Source: Linanthus parryae (taxonomy: Eukaryota; Streptophyta; Magnoliopsida; Ericales; Polemoniaceae). Taken from it: a stretch of DNA of 64,000 nt. Positions 1 to 11,290 of this stretch are shown here, piece by piece (within the stretch, counting starts at the first letter, position 1; each line of letters starts with the position of its first letter). The DNA is taken from positions 12,619,501 to 12,683,500 of the forward strand of contig JALGPY010000008.1 of the NCBI GenBank assembly GCA_023055425.1, in the 5' to 3' direction. Position numbers and translations under genes: made by a program. The notes under the pieces are model-generated. The model worked only from the letters and a program-made list of their open reading frames with translations, did no database searches and had not been told where the DNA came from.

Positions 1-1
1 T

Positions 2-715
2 GTGGTCAACTTCATCCAGGAAAGCATCATATGCAGGTTCGGAATCCCAAACACCATTCTTTCAGATAACGGTACTTCTTTTGTTAATCGCCAGGTAGCT
101 GCGAAATTAGCAGAGTACAATATCAAGCAGATATGTTCTACCCCTTATTACCCGAAGGGAAATGGACAAGCCGAAGCGACCAACAAAACGCTGTTGAGAA
201 TTTTGAGCAAGATGGTCGCAGATGACCACAAGAAGTGGGCCGACTCTCTAAGCATAGCTCTGTGGGCCTACCGAACTTCTCCAAGGACACCCACGGGGGC
301 CTCGCCATTTCTACTATGTTAGGCCGAAGCTGTGGTACCTGCGGAGGTGAGAGTCAATTCGGCAAGGCTAGCCTTCCACGCACTCTACGAAAATCAACGC
401 GATCATGACTTAGTCTTGCTGGAGGAAAAGCGAGAACAAGCCAAAAGGACCAACAAGCGATATCAAGAAAGGATTGCTCGCGCTTACAATAAGACAGTCC
501 AGCGAAGAGATTTCGCAGTTGGAGACCTGGTCCTGCGCGCATCTGACCACTGCATGCGAGAGGCGACTCACCCAAAGTTCGCAGCCAATTGGGAAGGACC
601 CTTCGAAGTCACAGAAGTCTTCGACAGTGGCTATTGCAGCATACGAAGGTTGCACGGCATAACCTCAACCCCGAGTTCAGTCAACATGCGCTGGATTAAG
701 AAGTACTATCCCTGA
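2..715 (+). pseudogene. Tat-type pol polyprotein C-terminus (integrase), with in-frame stop
   Basis: This is the last part of an integrase. The core-domain end is visible as ILSDNGTSF and YYPKGNGQAEATNKT, which carries the glutamate of the catalytic DDE triad, followed by ALWAYRTSPRTPTGASPF. A TAG stop at 320-322 interrupts the frame where family members read a GxEAVVPAEV-like segment; translation resumes in the same frame as AEAVVPAEVRVNSARL and runs through a basic, coiled C-terminal region to KKYYP and TGA at 713-715. The segment around the stop seems about one codon short, so a small deletion is likely there. The N-terminal part of pol lies off the window. The stop should prevent a full-length integrase from this copy. 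Confidence 0.85.
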
Positions 716-942
716 CTTCTCTCATTTCATACGTTTTATTATAACGTCGCCTAATCTCTTGTATGGTTACGATTTACACAATCTCCTCTCCCATATGAGA
801 GGATTGTAATCTCATCTCTCCCATATGAGAGCATTATAATAAGAAAATTCTCCCAAATGAGAAACTTCGTATTTCTGGATGTCGATTTTACTTTGTTAGT
901 TTGCTATAACTGTTAACAATAAGTATCCGCTACAATAGCATT

Positions 943-1740
943 ATGCGAAATGCGATCTTAATTGATCTTCTAAGCCTATCTGTTACGATAGCAGCCTATG
1001 CGAAATGCGATCTTAATTGATCATCTAAGCCTATCTGTTGCGATAGCAGCCTATGAGAATGCGATCTTAATTGATCTTCTAAGCCTATCTGTTACGATAG
1101 CAGCCTATGCGAAATGCGATCTTAATTGATCATCTAAGCCTATCTGTTGCGATAGCAGCCTATGCGAATGCGATCTTAATTGATCATCTAAGCCTATCTG
1201 TTACGATAGCAGCCTATGAGAATGCGATCTTAATTGATCTTCTAAGCCTATCTGTTACGATAGCAGCCTATGCGAAATGCGATCTTAATTGATCTTCTAA
1301 GCCTATCTGTTACGATAGCAGCCTATGCAAAATGCGATCTCAATTGATCTTCTAAAATCCTATCTGTTACGAAAGCAACTCATTCGCAAAATGATCTTGA
1401 TAGATCTTCTAAAGCCTCTGTTACGATAGCAACCCATGCGGAAAAAAAACGATCTTAATTGATCTAGTAAAGCCTATCTGTTACGATATCAACTCATGCG
1501 AAAAATGATCTCAATTGATCTTCTAGTAAAGCCTATCAGCCACGATAGCAACTCGCACCACTTAACGATCTTAATTGATCTACTAAAGACTATCTGCTAC
1601 GATAGCAATATTGTGAAAATGATCTTAAGTGATCCACAAAGACCAATCACAAGCCCATCTGCCAGGATGACACAACTGCGAAAATATGATCTCGAACGAT
1701 CTAATGAAACATCTGCGAATTCATATGGCAGATAGCAAAT
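943..1740 (+). repeat. 54/55-bp tandem array in Tat 3' region
   Basis: Eight near-perfect units start at 943, 998, 1053, 1107, 1162, 1216, 1270 and 1325, spaced 54 or 55 bases. Each begins ATGCGA and contains GATCTTAATTGATC and CTATCTGTTACGATAG. The second of these can form a short hairpin (CTATC/GATAG). From about 1380 to 1740 the units decay and change length. Tandem arrays in this part of Tat/Ogre-type elements have been described as seeds of satellite DNA. Confidence 0.9.
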
Positions 1741-3060
1741 GCGAAGGCATTACATAGCATTATACAAGGCGGAATATGCCGAAACGCATGCGAAATTGTA
1801 TTTTGTTGTAAAGAGACAGCAGATAATACAAAAGCTATTTATCATTATGAGTCGAAAATACTTACAATTTATCTGTCTAGATAGCAGCTTACAAGCGAAA
1901 AAGCTCAAATCTAACTACGTAGCCAACACGGCTTACAATACATTCGAAAAATAGCTGACAAGCTAGCAAAGGCACACTACGGGAACCCTGGCTGAAAGGG
2001 ATGAACCCACCGGTTCCAACACCGGCTATACATTACGCAGATCTGCGGGTGAACATCTGTCGCAGGTGGGATCTTGCTCCAAAGAGCCACATGAAGCCAT
2101 ACGTTCAAGATCCCAGTATTTGACAAGACCCTTGTCAGATCTGCACCCCATAACATTTGCCCAAGGAACCACCGGTTCCAGCGATCAACAGGCAAGCAGA
2201 AGCTCCAAAGGGCAAGGGCTCCTTGTAGATGGGGATGAACGCAGTGTTCCGCCACCCTGAGCTCACGAACGTGGGGGCAACAAGTTCTTCTCCAGGGAGG
2301 CTAGAGAAGAATTCCGCCGTTCATTACGAGACAGTAGCACGGTCACTTCGGCGCTGCACCTCACCGGGAGGCGGCCGGAAACATGACCTGCAAACATAAT
2401 ACACGAAGAAATTTCTTCGAACACACATGAGATATCATCTCCATCTCCTTTATGATGGTTATAAAGATCAATAAGCCTCATAAAGTGGATCTTGCAAACT
2501 ATTTCTACAGCACAAAGCGCAAACTCAGGATTCACAACTTGAAGTTGCCATGAATCAACGAAAAACACGCGTTGAAGCCAGCAGTCGTAAGGACTCACGG
2601 CAAAGCACATTTTTGGGATGAAGAACCCAAATGGCAAACACAGGGTTTATATAGACCTTGCGGAGACTCTTCAGTTGCCAAAGATGAGTCAGCAGAATTT
2701 GAAAAGAGGGTAAGGCCAATCACTTACGCCTTGAAAAGCGGTAACCATCAATTACCCTACTAAAGGCTACGACGATTCGGTTGCGTATCTTAATAAATGA
2801 CGGATGGTCATGATTCGGATGGACTTCCCAACGAAAGCGTGCTTATCTTCCGAGAAATTAGCGCGAAAATCAAGCAGAGTATCAATTGCTGATGTCATAA
2901 TTGGATATGCACAGAGATATCCTATCAAATCCCGGAAAGGGCAAAACGGGCAAGTAAATTCTTGTTGTTAAAAAAAAAGGGGGAGAAACCCTAGCAACAT
3001 TACATTAATGTTTCAAACATTACATTAATGTTTCAGCCATTTCCTTGCTATTTTCAAAAT
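1741..3060. other. Non-coding 3' region of the Tat element
   Basis: No convincing coding sequence was found. The stretch lies between the tandem array and the end of the antisense gene, so it includes that gene's likely 3' untranslated region. A direct repeat of about 20 bases built on ACATTACATTAATGTTTCA occurs twice at 2997-3034. The open frames here have no family resemblance I recognise. Confidence 0.5.
2970..2988 (+). other. Internal polypurine-tract-like run
   Basis: Nine A, five G and then AGAAA form a 19-base pure purine run. It resembles a plus-strand primer site, but no LTR start (TG) follows directly. It could be an accessory polypurine tract upstream of the antisense gene or chance. 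Confidence 0.3.
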
Positions 3061-6000
3061 TCAAAAAGTCAAAAGCAAATTCTTGATCAAGGAGTCATGG
3101 GGTGCGAACTGATGGCTCAGCTTCTCCACCTGCTCCACTTCTCGATTCAATTGCTCGCATTTGGCATTCATCTCATGATAGAGCTTCATAGCTTCTTCAG
3201 CCTTTTGCTTCTGCTGCTCCACCTTCTGCTTTTCAGCTGCGAGGTTCTGGTGGCCTAGCTGCAAGGTTACGGCTGCGCGAATCAGAGTGACTCTTTTCAT
3301 AAGAAATCTGAAACCCAGTCTGCCCTGAACTATGGTAAGAAGATTTTCGCACATGCCATGAAGCAATTCGGCGCTCTGGACAGAGATGGTCTCAGGCGTG
3401 GCCGCAGACAGCTGCTCCAAAATCCAAATGGCTTCGGTAAGAAACAGCCTCCTGTCAAAGGGCCCTATCTCCAGAGATCTTGAAAACGATCGGGGGTAGG
3501 AGAGGCGCATCCGAACTAGCCAGTCCACATCAGTTTGCTTCAAACCTGAAGCAATGTCAAAACTAAGTTATGCTACCGAACTCGCAAATGCACCATGCGA
3601 GATGCAAACAGCGAATCACTACTTACCAGTTCCTTCGAGAATCTCACGAAGAGAAGGAATGCGCATTACTGGGGTCGTTGAAGACTGCCCTTGCTCCATG
3701 GCTCTCCTGTCAGCTGCGAGCTCTAACTCCTCATAGTTAGAAGGAAGAGTGTAGGCCGTACCAGCTGCGACTGCATTCCTAACCTCCGAGCCCCAAAAGC
3801 CCCACGCAGGAATAGGTGCCGCCGACTCAGTCATTGCCGGAGGCGAAGTGACAGCCGAGGTCGCTTGGCGAGGAACATTCTCAGATGCAGAAGCATCGGC
3901 AGTATTTGTCCTTACTTCCTCAGCGCCAGCATGGGCATCTTCATCCATTAGCACAGCACCAGCTTCAGCATCATCGGAAAGTTCGATGATGTCCTCGAAA
4001 GGCTCACCTGCATGATCAGTAGCTGCGACGGGCTTCTCAGTATGGTGGCTCGGAATCGGAACATAGGATGCAGAAAACTGCCTTCCTTGCTCCGGCGCAT
4101 GTTCTTCAACATTGCCTGCAATACAAAATGCGATGGTATGAGGTAACTCGCATCGAATAATATTTTGCTATCTTTACTTAAGCTAAGAGCAAGCACCTCC
4201 ACGCGAAGGTGGGATTGAAGCCTCTTCGTCATACACTAAAAACGAGGAACCATGTCCTATTAGTGTGTCCTCACTAAGAAAGTCTTTAAGAGGAGCGTGA
4301 ACTGGGATGCGAATAAACCAGTCATGATTCTGTCTCAAGTTGCTAAAGCCTAGTACATGCGTATCGCTCAAATAATTACCTGAGGGTTCTCCGCATTTGT
4401 CTACTAACCAACGGCGAATGTCAGCCTTTGACACACCATGCTTTAATGCACCCACAATAACATCTCTATAAGTTACTGCGAGATTGAAGATCTCACCTTT
4501 ATCGCCGCCTGCGATTTCTTCAAAGTCCGCTTGGACTTGCTCCAGGGCTTCTGCATCCTCTTCCGGAATCGCATCCTCCTCCTCCGCCTGGGGAGCCACC
4601 TCTTCGGGAAGCTCATCTTCCTCGTCAACCGGACGCACTAAGTCGTCAACATGCTGCTCTTCGAGGCTCCGCTGTCTTACACGCTCGAGCTCCTCCTCTT
4701 CTCGCTGCCTTCTTCTTTCAGCAGCCTCCGCGGCTGTCTTCCTGGACTCAGCAAGAATGTCCTCGCTTATAGGATCGTCTGGAATGCCAGAATGGGTATC
4801 TCTCTTTTGTCTCTTGGCCAAAAGGCCACCAATGGTCTCATCATCATCATCATCTGCGAAGATATGATTGGTTTAAAAGAAGTGCAAAGAGGTTACGATA
4901 ATGGGAAAGGAAATGCGACGGGAGTACCTCCTGATTCTTCCTCATGTATCACAACTGTTCTTTCTTCTTCTTCTTCATCACTTTCTCTGGGCTCCTGCCT
5001 CTCTCCTTCTTCCTCTTGGTTGAATGGAACGAAAGTCTCAACTGCGAGCTCTTTCTGCACTTTGCTGGGCATGCGACCTTTGCCTTTTTCCTTGACAGAA
5101 AGGGACCTCACCGGAGGAGAAGTTGGAGCACTTCTAGGGGAAGAAATTGTGATTCCCTTTTGCCTAGGTCTTTTCACTCTCGGCGCCGCCGCCGCTGGAG
5201 GGGACAGATCATCTCCGGGAGGAGACGAGGCCGGAGCATTGTCTATTAGCGAGTGAGCAAAAGCATTCATGACTGCACGAATCTTGGTCTCGACCTCAGA
5301 GTCCATCCTCCATGCTAGCCGAAACGACTGCTTTTGTCTTCTGGTGGCAACAATGGCGTTAACCAATGACTTGGAACGATCACCAGATGCGAATCGCCGC
5401 ACATGACACTACAGCAAACAGTACAAGATAAAGGTGTCAGCATAAGGAAATCAAGAAGCTTAACGCACGCGAAGAAATTGCTTACCTCAGCAAATGCCTT
5501 GCTGTATCTGACGACATGCGTGTCGCCCTTCTTAACTGCGGCGACCTTCTCTTTCAGAATGAGGTCAGGACACAAATGGTTCTCGCGATCCAACAGTGAG
5601 TAACAACCGTACTCAGACTCGCTCAGACTGCAATTGGGGCGAAACGGGAAAGAATTTCTCTTGATCAAGGGGGCTCTACTTGGCTGCGCGGCCGACTGCG
5701 TCTCAATCCTCGTTTGCTGGGCGATCCAGTATGCGAGCCAGTTCTGAGAACAACCACCCTCGCGGGTCCCTGCAGGCTGCTCAAAGGGAAGATTGTTCAT
5801 GAATACTGTCTTACACTCCTTTGTCAGCAAGCGCTTGTAGCAACCTCTGATGATGGACTGGGGCCAGATTGATGGTGCCACTGCATCAAAGCCAAACTGG
5901 GGAGAAACTCGAGTGGGGTCAACATCCACGGTAATCCTCTCATACCTTGGCGCGAGCTCACGAATGTGCTCTGCGAGGGCAGGGAGAGAACCTCGTATAC

Positions 6001-7314
6001 ACCAGCAAAAGAACTCGCGATAGCGTTCATGGAGGGGTACAGCTTTGGAAACCATCGCATGTTCTCAACACGTGTGGCATAGGGCCTGGCGGTGAACTCT
6101 TTTCGCTTGTCGCATATCAATCTCCAAACACACTTGGTGTTGCTCGCTCCGAACCACCTCGCAGCTCTGCCGCTGTTGCGCGCCTCCGTCTCACCTGGGG
6201 GACACCACTTGTCGGGTTTGAGAGCGGTTGGGGCATAGGATGGCCACCGCTCGAAGACCCACATTGTCAAAAAGGAGATGTTGACGAAAGTCAGTACATC
6301 GAGGCGGCCACGCGACTCTTTCATGGCCAAAACCAACTGATCAAGCCTGTAATACAGAGTGCCCAAGACCAAGGGTCCGAGTGCGACTCTCTGGCCAAGG
6401 GCGAGCCTCACAGCAAGTGGCAAAACATGGTAAAAGACTCCATCATGGGGGTGACCGTCGATCAAGTACCTCGACAACCAAGCACAGAGGAAAGCGCAGA
6501 GGGTCAAGTGATAGCCTTTACCCTCCACATAATTCTCGGCATCGGGGTTCTCACTCAGAAGCTTCTTGGTGATGCTGCTGTTCGCATAGTCTCGAAAGAA
6601 GTACTGCAACCATTTGTTCCAGGTATTCTTCGCAGACGTATCAACCAACTGCCAGTTTGGAAGGGCTCTCGTAGTAGTCCACCGGGTAGAGATTTTCTTT
6701 ACCTCTGCCAAGCATTCCTCCATCTGCGTGTACAAGGCAATCTCCGCAGGCGTCCTCAAAGGACTCAAAGGGTCCACCTCACCCATGGGAGAAAGATCGT
6801 ACAACATCTGCACGTCCTCAAGTGTAGGAGCAGCCTCGAACTCAGCAAAGTGGAATGTGTGAGTCGCAGGCGAGTAGCGGGACAGAAGGTCTAGAAGCAT
6901 GGACTGGTCCAGCTTCACGGCAGCACCCTTCATAGCACGAATAGCAAAGTATACGCCGGCTTCATCGAGAGTCGCGGCATGATTGTCCAACACATGGTCA
7001 ATCCACTCATCCATATAGTCCAATTTCTGGACAAAAGCCTGGGTAGAAATCGCAGTGTAGGGGAAGTACCCGTTTTCGACCCCCAATCGAACCACATCCT
7101 CGGAACCAATCAACTCGAGCAAGGCTGAGTTAACTGGGCGAGTCAGTGTCAGCAATCTCTCAACCGGGACAGGATCAGGCATCCTCTTCGCCTTAACTCT
7201 CGCATGATAGAAATCTTGGCCACCTAGATAGGGGGCTTTTCGCCACAAGGCTTGCGGAAGGTCGGGTATCTCTTCATCTTCCTTGACGGGTTTGTTTCCC
7301 TTTGTCTTGGCCAT
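3061..7314 (-). CDS. Antisense plant-mobile-domain protein of the Tat element, five coding exons, one frameshift
   Basis: Five exons can be joined with consistent phase: 7314-5486, 5408-4928, 4853-4197, 4115-3627 and 3545-3061. The four introns are 77, 74, 81 and 81 bases, all GT-AG (donors GAG|GTAAGC, GAG|GTACTC, GAG|GTGCTT, CTG|GTAAGT). The start is MAKTKGNK, just after a strong acceptor-like TTCCGCAG, suggesting an intron in the 5' UTR. Exon 1 holds a plant mobile domain (aminotransferase-like PMD): roughly residues 230-380 include WNKWLQYFF, FLCAWLSRYLI and the hydrophobic run LPLAVRLALGQRVALGPLV. Exon 2 has a basic RVKRPRQK patch, exon 3 acidic and Arg/Glu-rich stretches, and exon 5 a coiled coil (about 45 residues from LAAEKQKVEQQ). 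Near 6055, after about residue 419, the frame shifts by one base, so this copy is probably inactive. About 1310 codons in total. PMD proteins include host MAIN/MAIL1; the role of the element-encoded version is not established. Confidence 0.8.
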
Positions 7315-8039
7315 TCCTGCGGAAGAGCAAGAAAAAAGGGGGGAGAAAGGTGCTACGCTGAGTTTGAAATTCGAAATCCAAGATCTATTATGAAAAGAAA
7401 GATGAACAGTTTCTGGTATCAATTTCAGAAATTAAGGGTTGCATTATCAGCAAGTTCAAGATCTCACATCCGAAGCCCTTATTATCGAAGGATTAAAGCA
7501 AAAGTGGGTTCAAAGATCAAAGCTTCTTCGCAAGTTTCAACAGATTATATGTTCTGGGCTTACAGATTCAACGCAGTTCAAGGCATACAACTGGTATCTT
7601 AAATCAAAATCAGACAAGGCCAACCTTGTTTTCTTGAAGCCTGCTTGGATATGCACAACTGAAGAACACGATTTGCAGTTCTGAACTGATGATTGATTAT
7701 TTGAATCTGCTCTCGAAGATCTCCGGGTACCATTCACTTTAAGAGAAAGAAGTGATGCTTTGCAACAATGAAGGATACAAAGTATTTATCCAAAAACAAT
7801 GAAGGGTTGCGTCCTTTTAGTAGTCGAATCGCAACCGTCACCGTCGAATCGCGCAATCACAGGATAAGCTGACGTCACGCCTAAAACCCTAGAAGCCAGA
7901 CGGCACGACTCTAGGGGTTTTAGGTCATAATGGCACGCACGGGGGCTGAACTTACCCGTATTTGAATTGGTGCGTGGCGGCAACGCGTATGTTGGTTTCC
8001 GCGCATGGAAGTCTATACAGCTATGAGTCTTCACGCGCA
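7315..8039. promoter_or_regulatory. Presumed antisense promoter and leader region
   Basis: This interval lies between the PMD start codon and the Tat polypurine tract, so the antisense transcript must start here or in the LTR. On the minus strand a pyrimidine-rich tract ends in GCAG two bases before the ATG (about 7316-7340), which fits the acceptor of a leader intron. A weak AT-rich ATAAATAC lies near 7785. No coding region is apparent. The assignment is positional inference. Confidence 0.35.
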
Positions 8040-8049
8040 GAAAGGGGGA
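8040..8049 (+). other. Polypurine tract before 3' LTR
   Basis: GAAAGGGGGA sits three bases before TGTAGATAG, a plausible LTR start at 8053. It is the plus-strand primer site for Tat reverse transcription. Confidence 0.65.
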
Positions 8050-8052
8050 TAA

Positions 8053-8742
8053 TGTAGATAGTGCTTTCTGAGCTGACAGATCTTGGCCACGTGGCAACCA
8101 TCCAGCACACCATATTGTGCTCCACACACACTGGATCACCAGCCGAGCTGATCCATGTGGGGGCTGCGAGACAGAGCCCTCGCATACCACTGCACGGGAC
8201 TTGTAGGGACTTAGTGGTTTGGAGGCTAGATTAAGCCCTGTCGCGTGCGAGTCAAGCCCGCACGCGACCTTTAGTAACTGTTTTGAGAGATTTATGGCAC
8301 GAGCTCCATAAACCCGGTCAATCCGGTCAAACCCGGTCAACCTCGTAACGGTTCCGGTATTCGCGCACCACGTGCTGTAACGGTCCCTATATACTCGGAC
8401 GAACGTGCCGTTATGGTTAAGCTAATTAAGCCGCCATCAATGGGCGCATTAACCACACTGCAACGGTCACGTTCTCTGCTATATATAGGACGTTACCCTT
8501 TCCATACAAAGGAGAACACACTGGCCATACGCGGAAGCTCTGCCAAACCTCTGTCTCTCTCTCAGACATTGCTACTGACTTACTCTCTCCCTACACACAA
8601 CCCCACTCTTCCTGTGCGATCCTCAATCCTCTACATACGGTGTACACGGAGGTCTTCCCGCCGGAATCTCTTGTGCACAACCGCTGCATATCACTCTTAC
8701 TAGTAAAGAGTTGATAATCACGTCACTTAACATCCATGACAC
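8053..8742 (+). repeat. Tat 3' LTR (right boundary approximate)
   Basis: It begins TGTAGATAG after the polypurine tract. It contains TATA-like boxes near 8388 and 8480, followed by a CT-rich leader, as expected of a U3-R-U5 structure. The end is set at a CA near 8742, though CA at 8725 also fits. An alternative start at 7871 (TGACGTCA, mirrored by ACGTCA at 8725) lacks a polypurine tract. Confidence 0.55.
8480..8488 (+). promoter_or_regulatory. TATA box in Tat LTR
   Basis: TATATATAG precedes a stretch starting GACGTTACC. It is the best match to a plant TATA box in the LTR and would place transcription start near 8515. Confidence 0.5.
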
Positions 8743-9265
8743 ATTATTGACCACTGGATCTTAAGAAATTTTTTCATCCACTAAGGATCAGTTATCCTCT
8801 CCATTTGTGACAAAGGATATTGGTAGGGAGAGAAGCGTTCTCGTTCGTTCATATGAGCTTCATACATTGTCGCTAGAGGCGCACACCAAAAAGATGCATG
8901 AACGATTCCATATTTTGGACCCAAAGCCATGTGATAATCATGTAGCTCTTTGCAAGACTTCACGAGCCTAAATATGTGCCATGAAAGACACAATAGAAGA
9001 TTGACCAAATGACCAGAGTGCCCGATGAGCATTAGGAGTCTTTTATACATTATTGTGTGTACTCAGACCCAGCAGATGCTATGAAATCGGAAGAGTGGAT
9101 TCCAGGAAATCCAACTTGAGACACTAGATTGCAGTCACGAGGATACTCAGACTACTCTATAAGGTGGATCATGTGATATGACTATCAGAAAGATGCTTCA
9201 ACTAGTTAGCTATGAATGCGGACTAGGGTGGGGACCTAGATGCACGTGGATCCACTACAGGCTAT

Positions 9266-10462
9266 TGTTAGACAAAAATAATCCCATGTATAGGATATTG
9301 CTACAAGGAATAATGTGGTAAGACCGGAGTCGAATCCACAAGGAGACGAGGTTTAGACAATGACTTACTATCACTAGAGTAACACAACTAAGGAACTAAC
9401 TAAAGCAAGTAATGTAAATTCTCATATGCTTTAAAGCTTGCCAAGCTATCAAATCCACAAAAATAAATTGATGGAGCAAGTTGAGATTTGAGAATTTAAA
9501 GAACAAATTAAATGACTACTAAAACTACGATTCAAGAAAAGAAGTGAAATAACAAATAATGAGGGGCTAGGGATATTCAAGCCCGGTTCTCATATCACAT
9601 GTAGAATTCCACAAGACAAGTGCCTCAAGAATCAATTGCTCATTGCAATCCAACTTGCCACAAATGAAGTGCCTAACTCTAACACACGATAATCAAGCAC
9701 TAAAGAAGCGATTCAAATGATATTTTCCAAATATCAAGTGCCTCAAGCATCAAACATATGTAAACACACATGGGTGTTTCCACATGAAAGATCAAGCCAC
9801 AAATGAGATTCCTAAATTCTCACTCAAATCACCTAACTAGTACTCAATTTCTCAAAGTTAGGATTGAAGAGTCCCTCTCACTTAATTGCAACTTCTAATC
9901 AGACTAGTCAAGAGTATTCGCACATCTACCTATCCATTGCATCAAATACTTGAACATGAGAAATCCAAAACCTACACTAAGCATTCAAGTGAACTCAATT
10001 CAACCCAATTCATCCTTGAAGTTCAACTTGAAGCAATGGGAAGATTTAGGCACTACATAGTACCAAATCACCCAAGCAAGTGAATTAGCTAAACATGAGT
10101 ATAAATTCAAGAGAAGTAAAGAAAATTATCATTTCATTCATCATACTTGAATCCAACACAAGTTATCACCAATTCTTCCTCAAAACTTGGTTAAAATACA
10201 CAAAAGTAAGCTAGAAATTGATTCAACTACAATATAAACTAAGCAATGAAAACCTATCTCAGTCTACTGCTGCTGTTTCAATCAGTAAGCATCAAGAACA
10301 TTATAATCAATAGAGATGCAGTAGTAGAAACCCAGAACAGTAGAAGATGTTGAACAAAACAGCCGAAAATGGCCTTGAATCCCAACTCCTCTCTCCCTCT
10401 CTTCCTCTTTCTGTGTTCTTAACACTTAGATAGCTCAAGAACAACCTAAATCTGGGTGAAAT

Positions 10463-10511
<49 letters not shown>

Positions 10512-11290
10512 AAACAGAGCAACATCGCTGTGGTGTACTATGAGCCGAGTGGGTCTGTCCTCTCAAAATTCTTCCTCCTTGGGTTATATAGACCTCATCT
10601 TTGTGCTTTCTTGGCCTCCAAGAACTGATCCTGACCTTCGAATTGTACCCTCCTTCTCTCCAACGTTGATTCTAGCTTTCTCTTTAAGAACCCTAACTTT
10701 TGGGGCTTTCTTCCTCATTGATCTTTGGGATGAATTGATTGGATTAGGGGATAGAGAGTGGGCTGGGGAGAAGATTGAGACAAATTTCAAGCGATTTGGC
10801 GAAGGTTTGGTCCGGTTTTGGAGGGTGGCTAGAGCTTCGTCGATTCTTCCATGGACGTTGTTAAGTATGTTCTGTGTGTTCAGCGTCGGGAAGAGAGAGA
10901 GACGCGTGAAGCTGTTGGGTTGTGTCCGGAAAAATGCATTTTGGCCCCCTCTAGTTAGCTGGGGGCTTTAAAATGCCCCCAACTCTTATTAAATCGTTTG
11001 GAAAATTGCACATCCACCCCCAATCCGTTAAGAATCCTTCAAAACTACCATTATAATGTTTAGAAAGTTGCACTTTAGCCCCAGTTCCATTAATTTCTTC
11101 TCTATTTCACCCTTATGTGACTTTAGCCTTCTAACTTGGTCAATTTGACTCTAGCTCTTCAATTTTGGCCTCCCAAATCTTCAATAATATTCTAATTATG
11201 TCCTTCAAGCCCTGTCTTCATGTTATTCGACCCTCCAAATAATCTTAATTCATCGTTTAGGCTCCCCCTAGCTCGCCTCTCGCGTTCCAA
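9266..11290. mobile_element. LTR-like insertion, about 2.0 kb, inside LARD A
   Basis: It starts TGTTAGAC and is flanked by GCTAT on both sides (9261-9265 and 11291-11295), a 5-bp target-site duplication typical of LTR elements. The right end reads TTCCAA rather than a clean CA, so the border is uncertain. Near 9330 it has the phrase ACCGGAGTCGAATCCACAAGG, a kind of text I associate with LTR-derived plant repeats. No coding region is convincing. It may be a solo LTR or a non-autonomous element. Confidence 0.4.
10465..10507 (+). repeat. (GA)n microsatellite
   Basis: An uninterrupted GA dinucleotide run of about 21 units lies inside the 2-kb insertion. Confidence 0.95.

Larger units (their letters stand above)
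1..8742 (+). mobile_element. Ty3/gypsy retrotransposon, Tat-lineage, 3' part
   Basis: The left edge of the window cuts this element. What remains, in order on the + strand, is the integrase end (to 715), a tandem array (943-1740), a long 3' region carrying an antisense multi-exon gene (7314 to 3061, minus strand), a polypurine tract (8040-8049) and a 3' LTR from about 8053. Extra reading frames between pol and the 3' LTR, often antisense and with a plant mobile domain, are known for Tat-lineage elements; the integrase tail with its PAEVRV motif also fits. The right boundary is uncertain (CA candidates at 8725 and about 8742) because the 5' LTR and left target-site copy are outside the window. 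Confidence 0.8.

Noticed and set aside
1107..1292. Repetitive 61-codon ORF in the tandem array
   Set aside because: The frame stays open only because the 54/55-bp units lack stops in it; unit length changes frame and nothing supports translation.
943..1740. CRISPR-like array
   Set aside because: Units are contiguous with no unique spacers, in a plant genome inside a retrotransposon.
2263..2637. 124-codon minus-strand ORF
   Set aside because: No domain recognised and no link by splicing to the PMD exons, which end with a stop at 3061.
4484..5256. Serine-rich + strand ORFs
   Set aside because: They mirror acidic and glutamate-rich PMD exons 2 and 3; GAG/GAA codons read as CTC/TTC on the other strand.
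5947..6894. 315-codon + strand ORF
   Set aside because: It is the opposite-strand shadow of PMD exon 1, whose frame has domain and splice support.
7786..8340. 184-codon minus-strand ORF over the Tat LTR start
   Set aside because: It crosses the polypurine tract and LTR border, and no protein family is evident.
7871..8725. Alternative Tat LTR borders TGACGTCA..ACGTCA
   Set aside because: The inverted ends are attractive, but no polypurine tract precedes 7871, whereas a good one precedes 8053.
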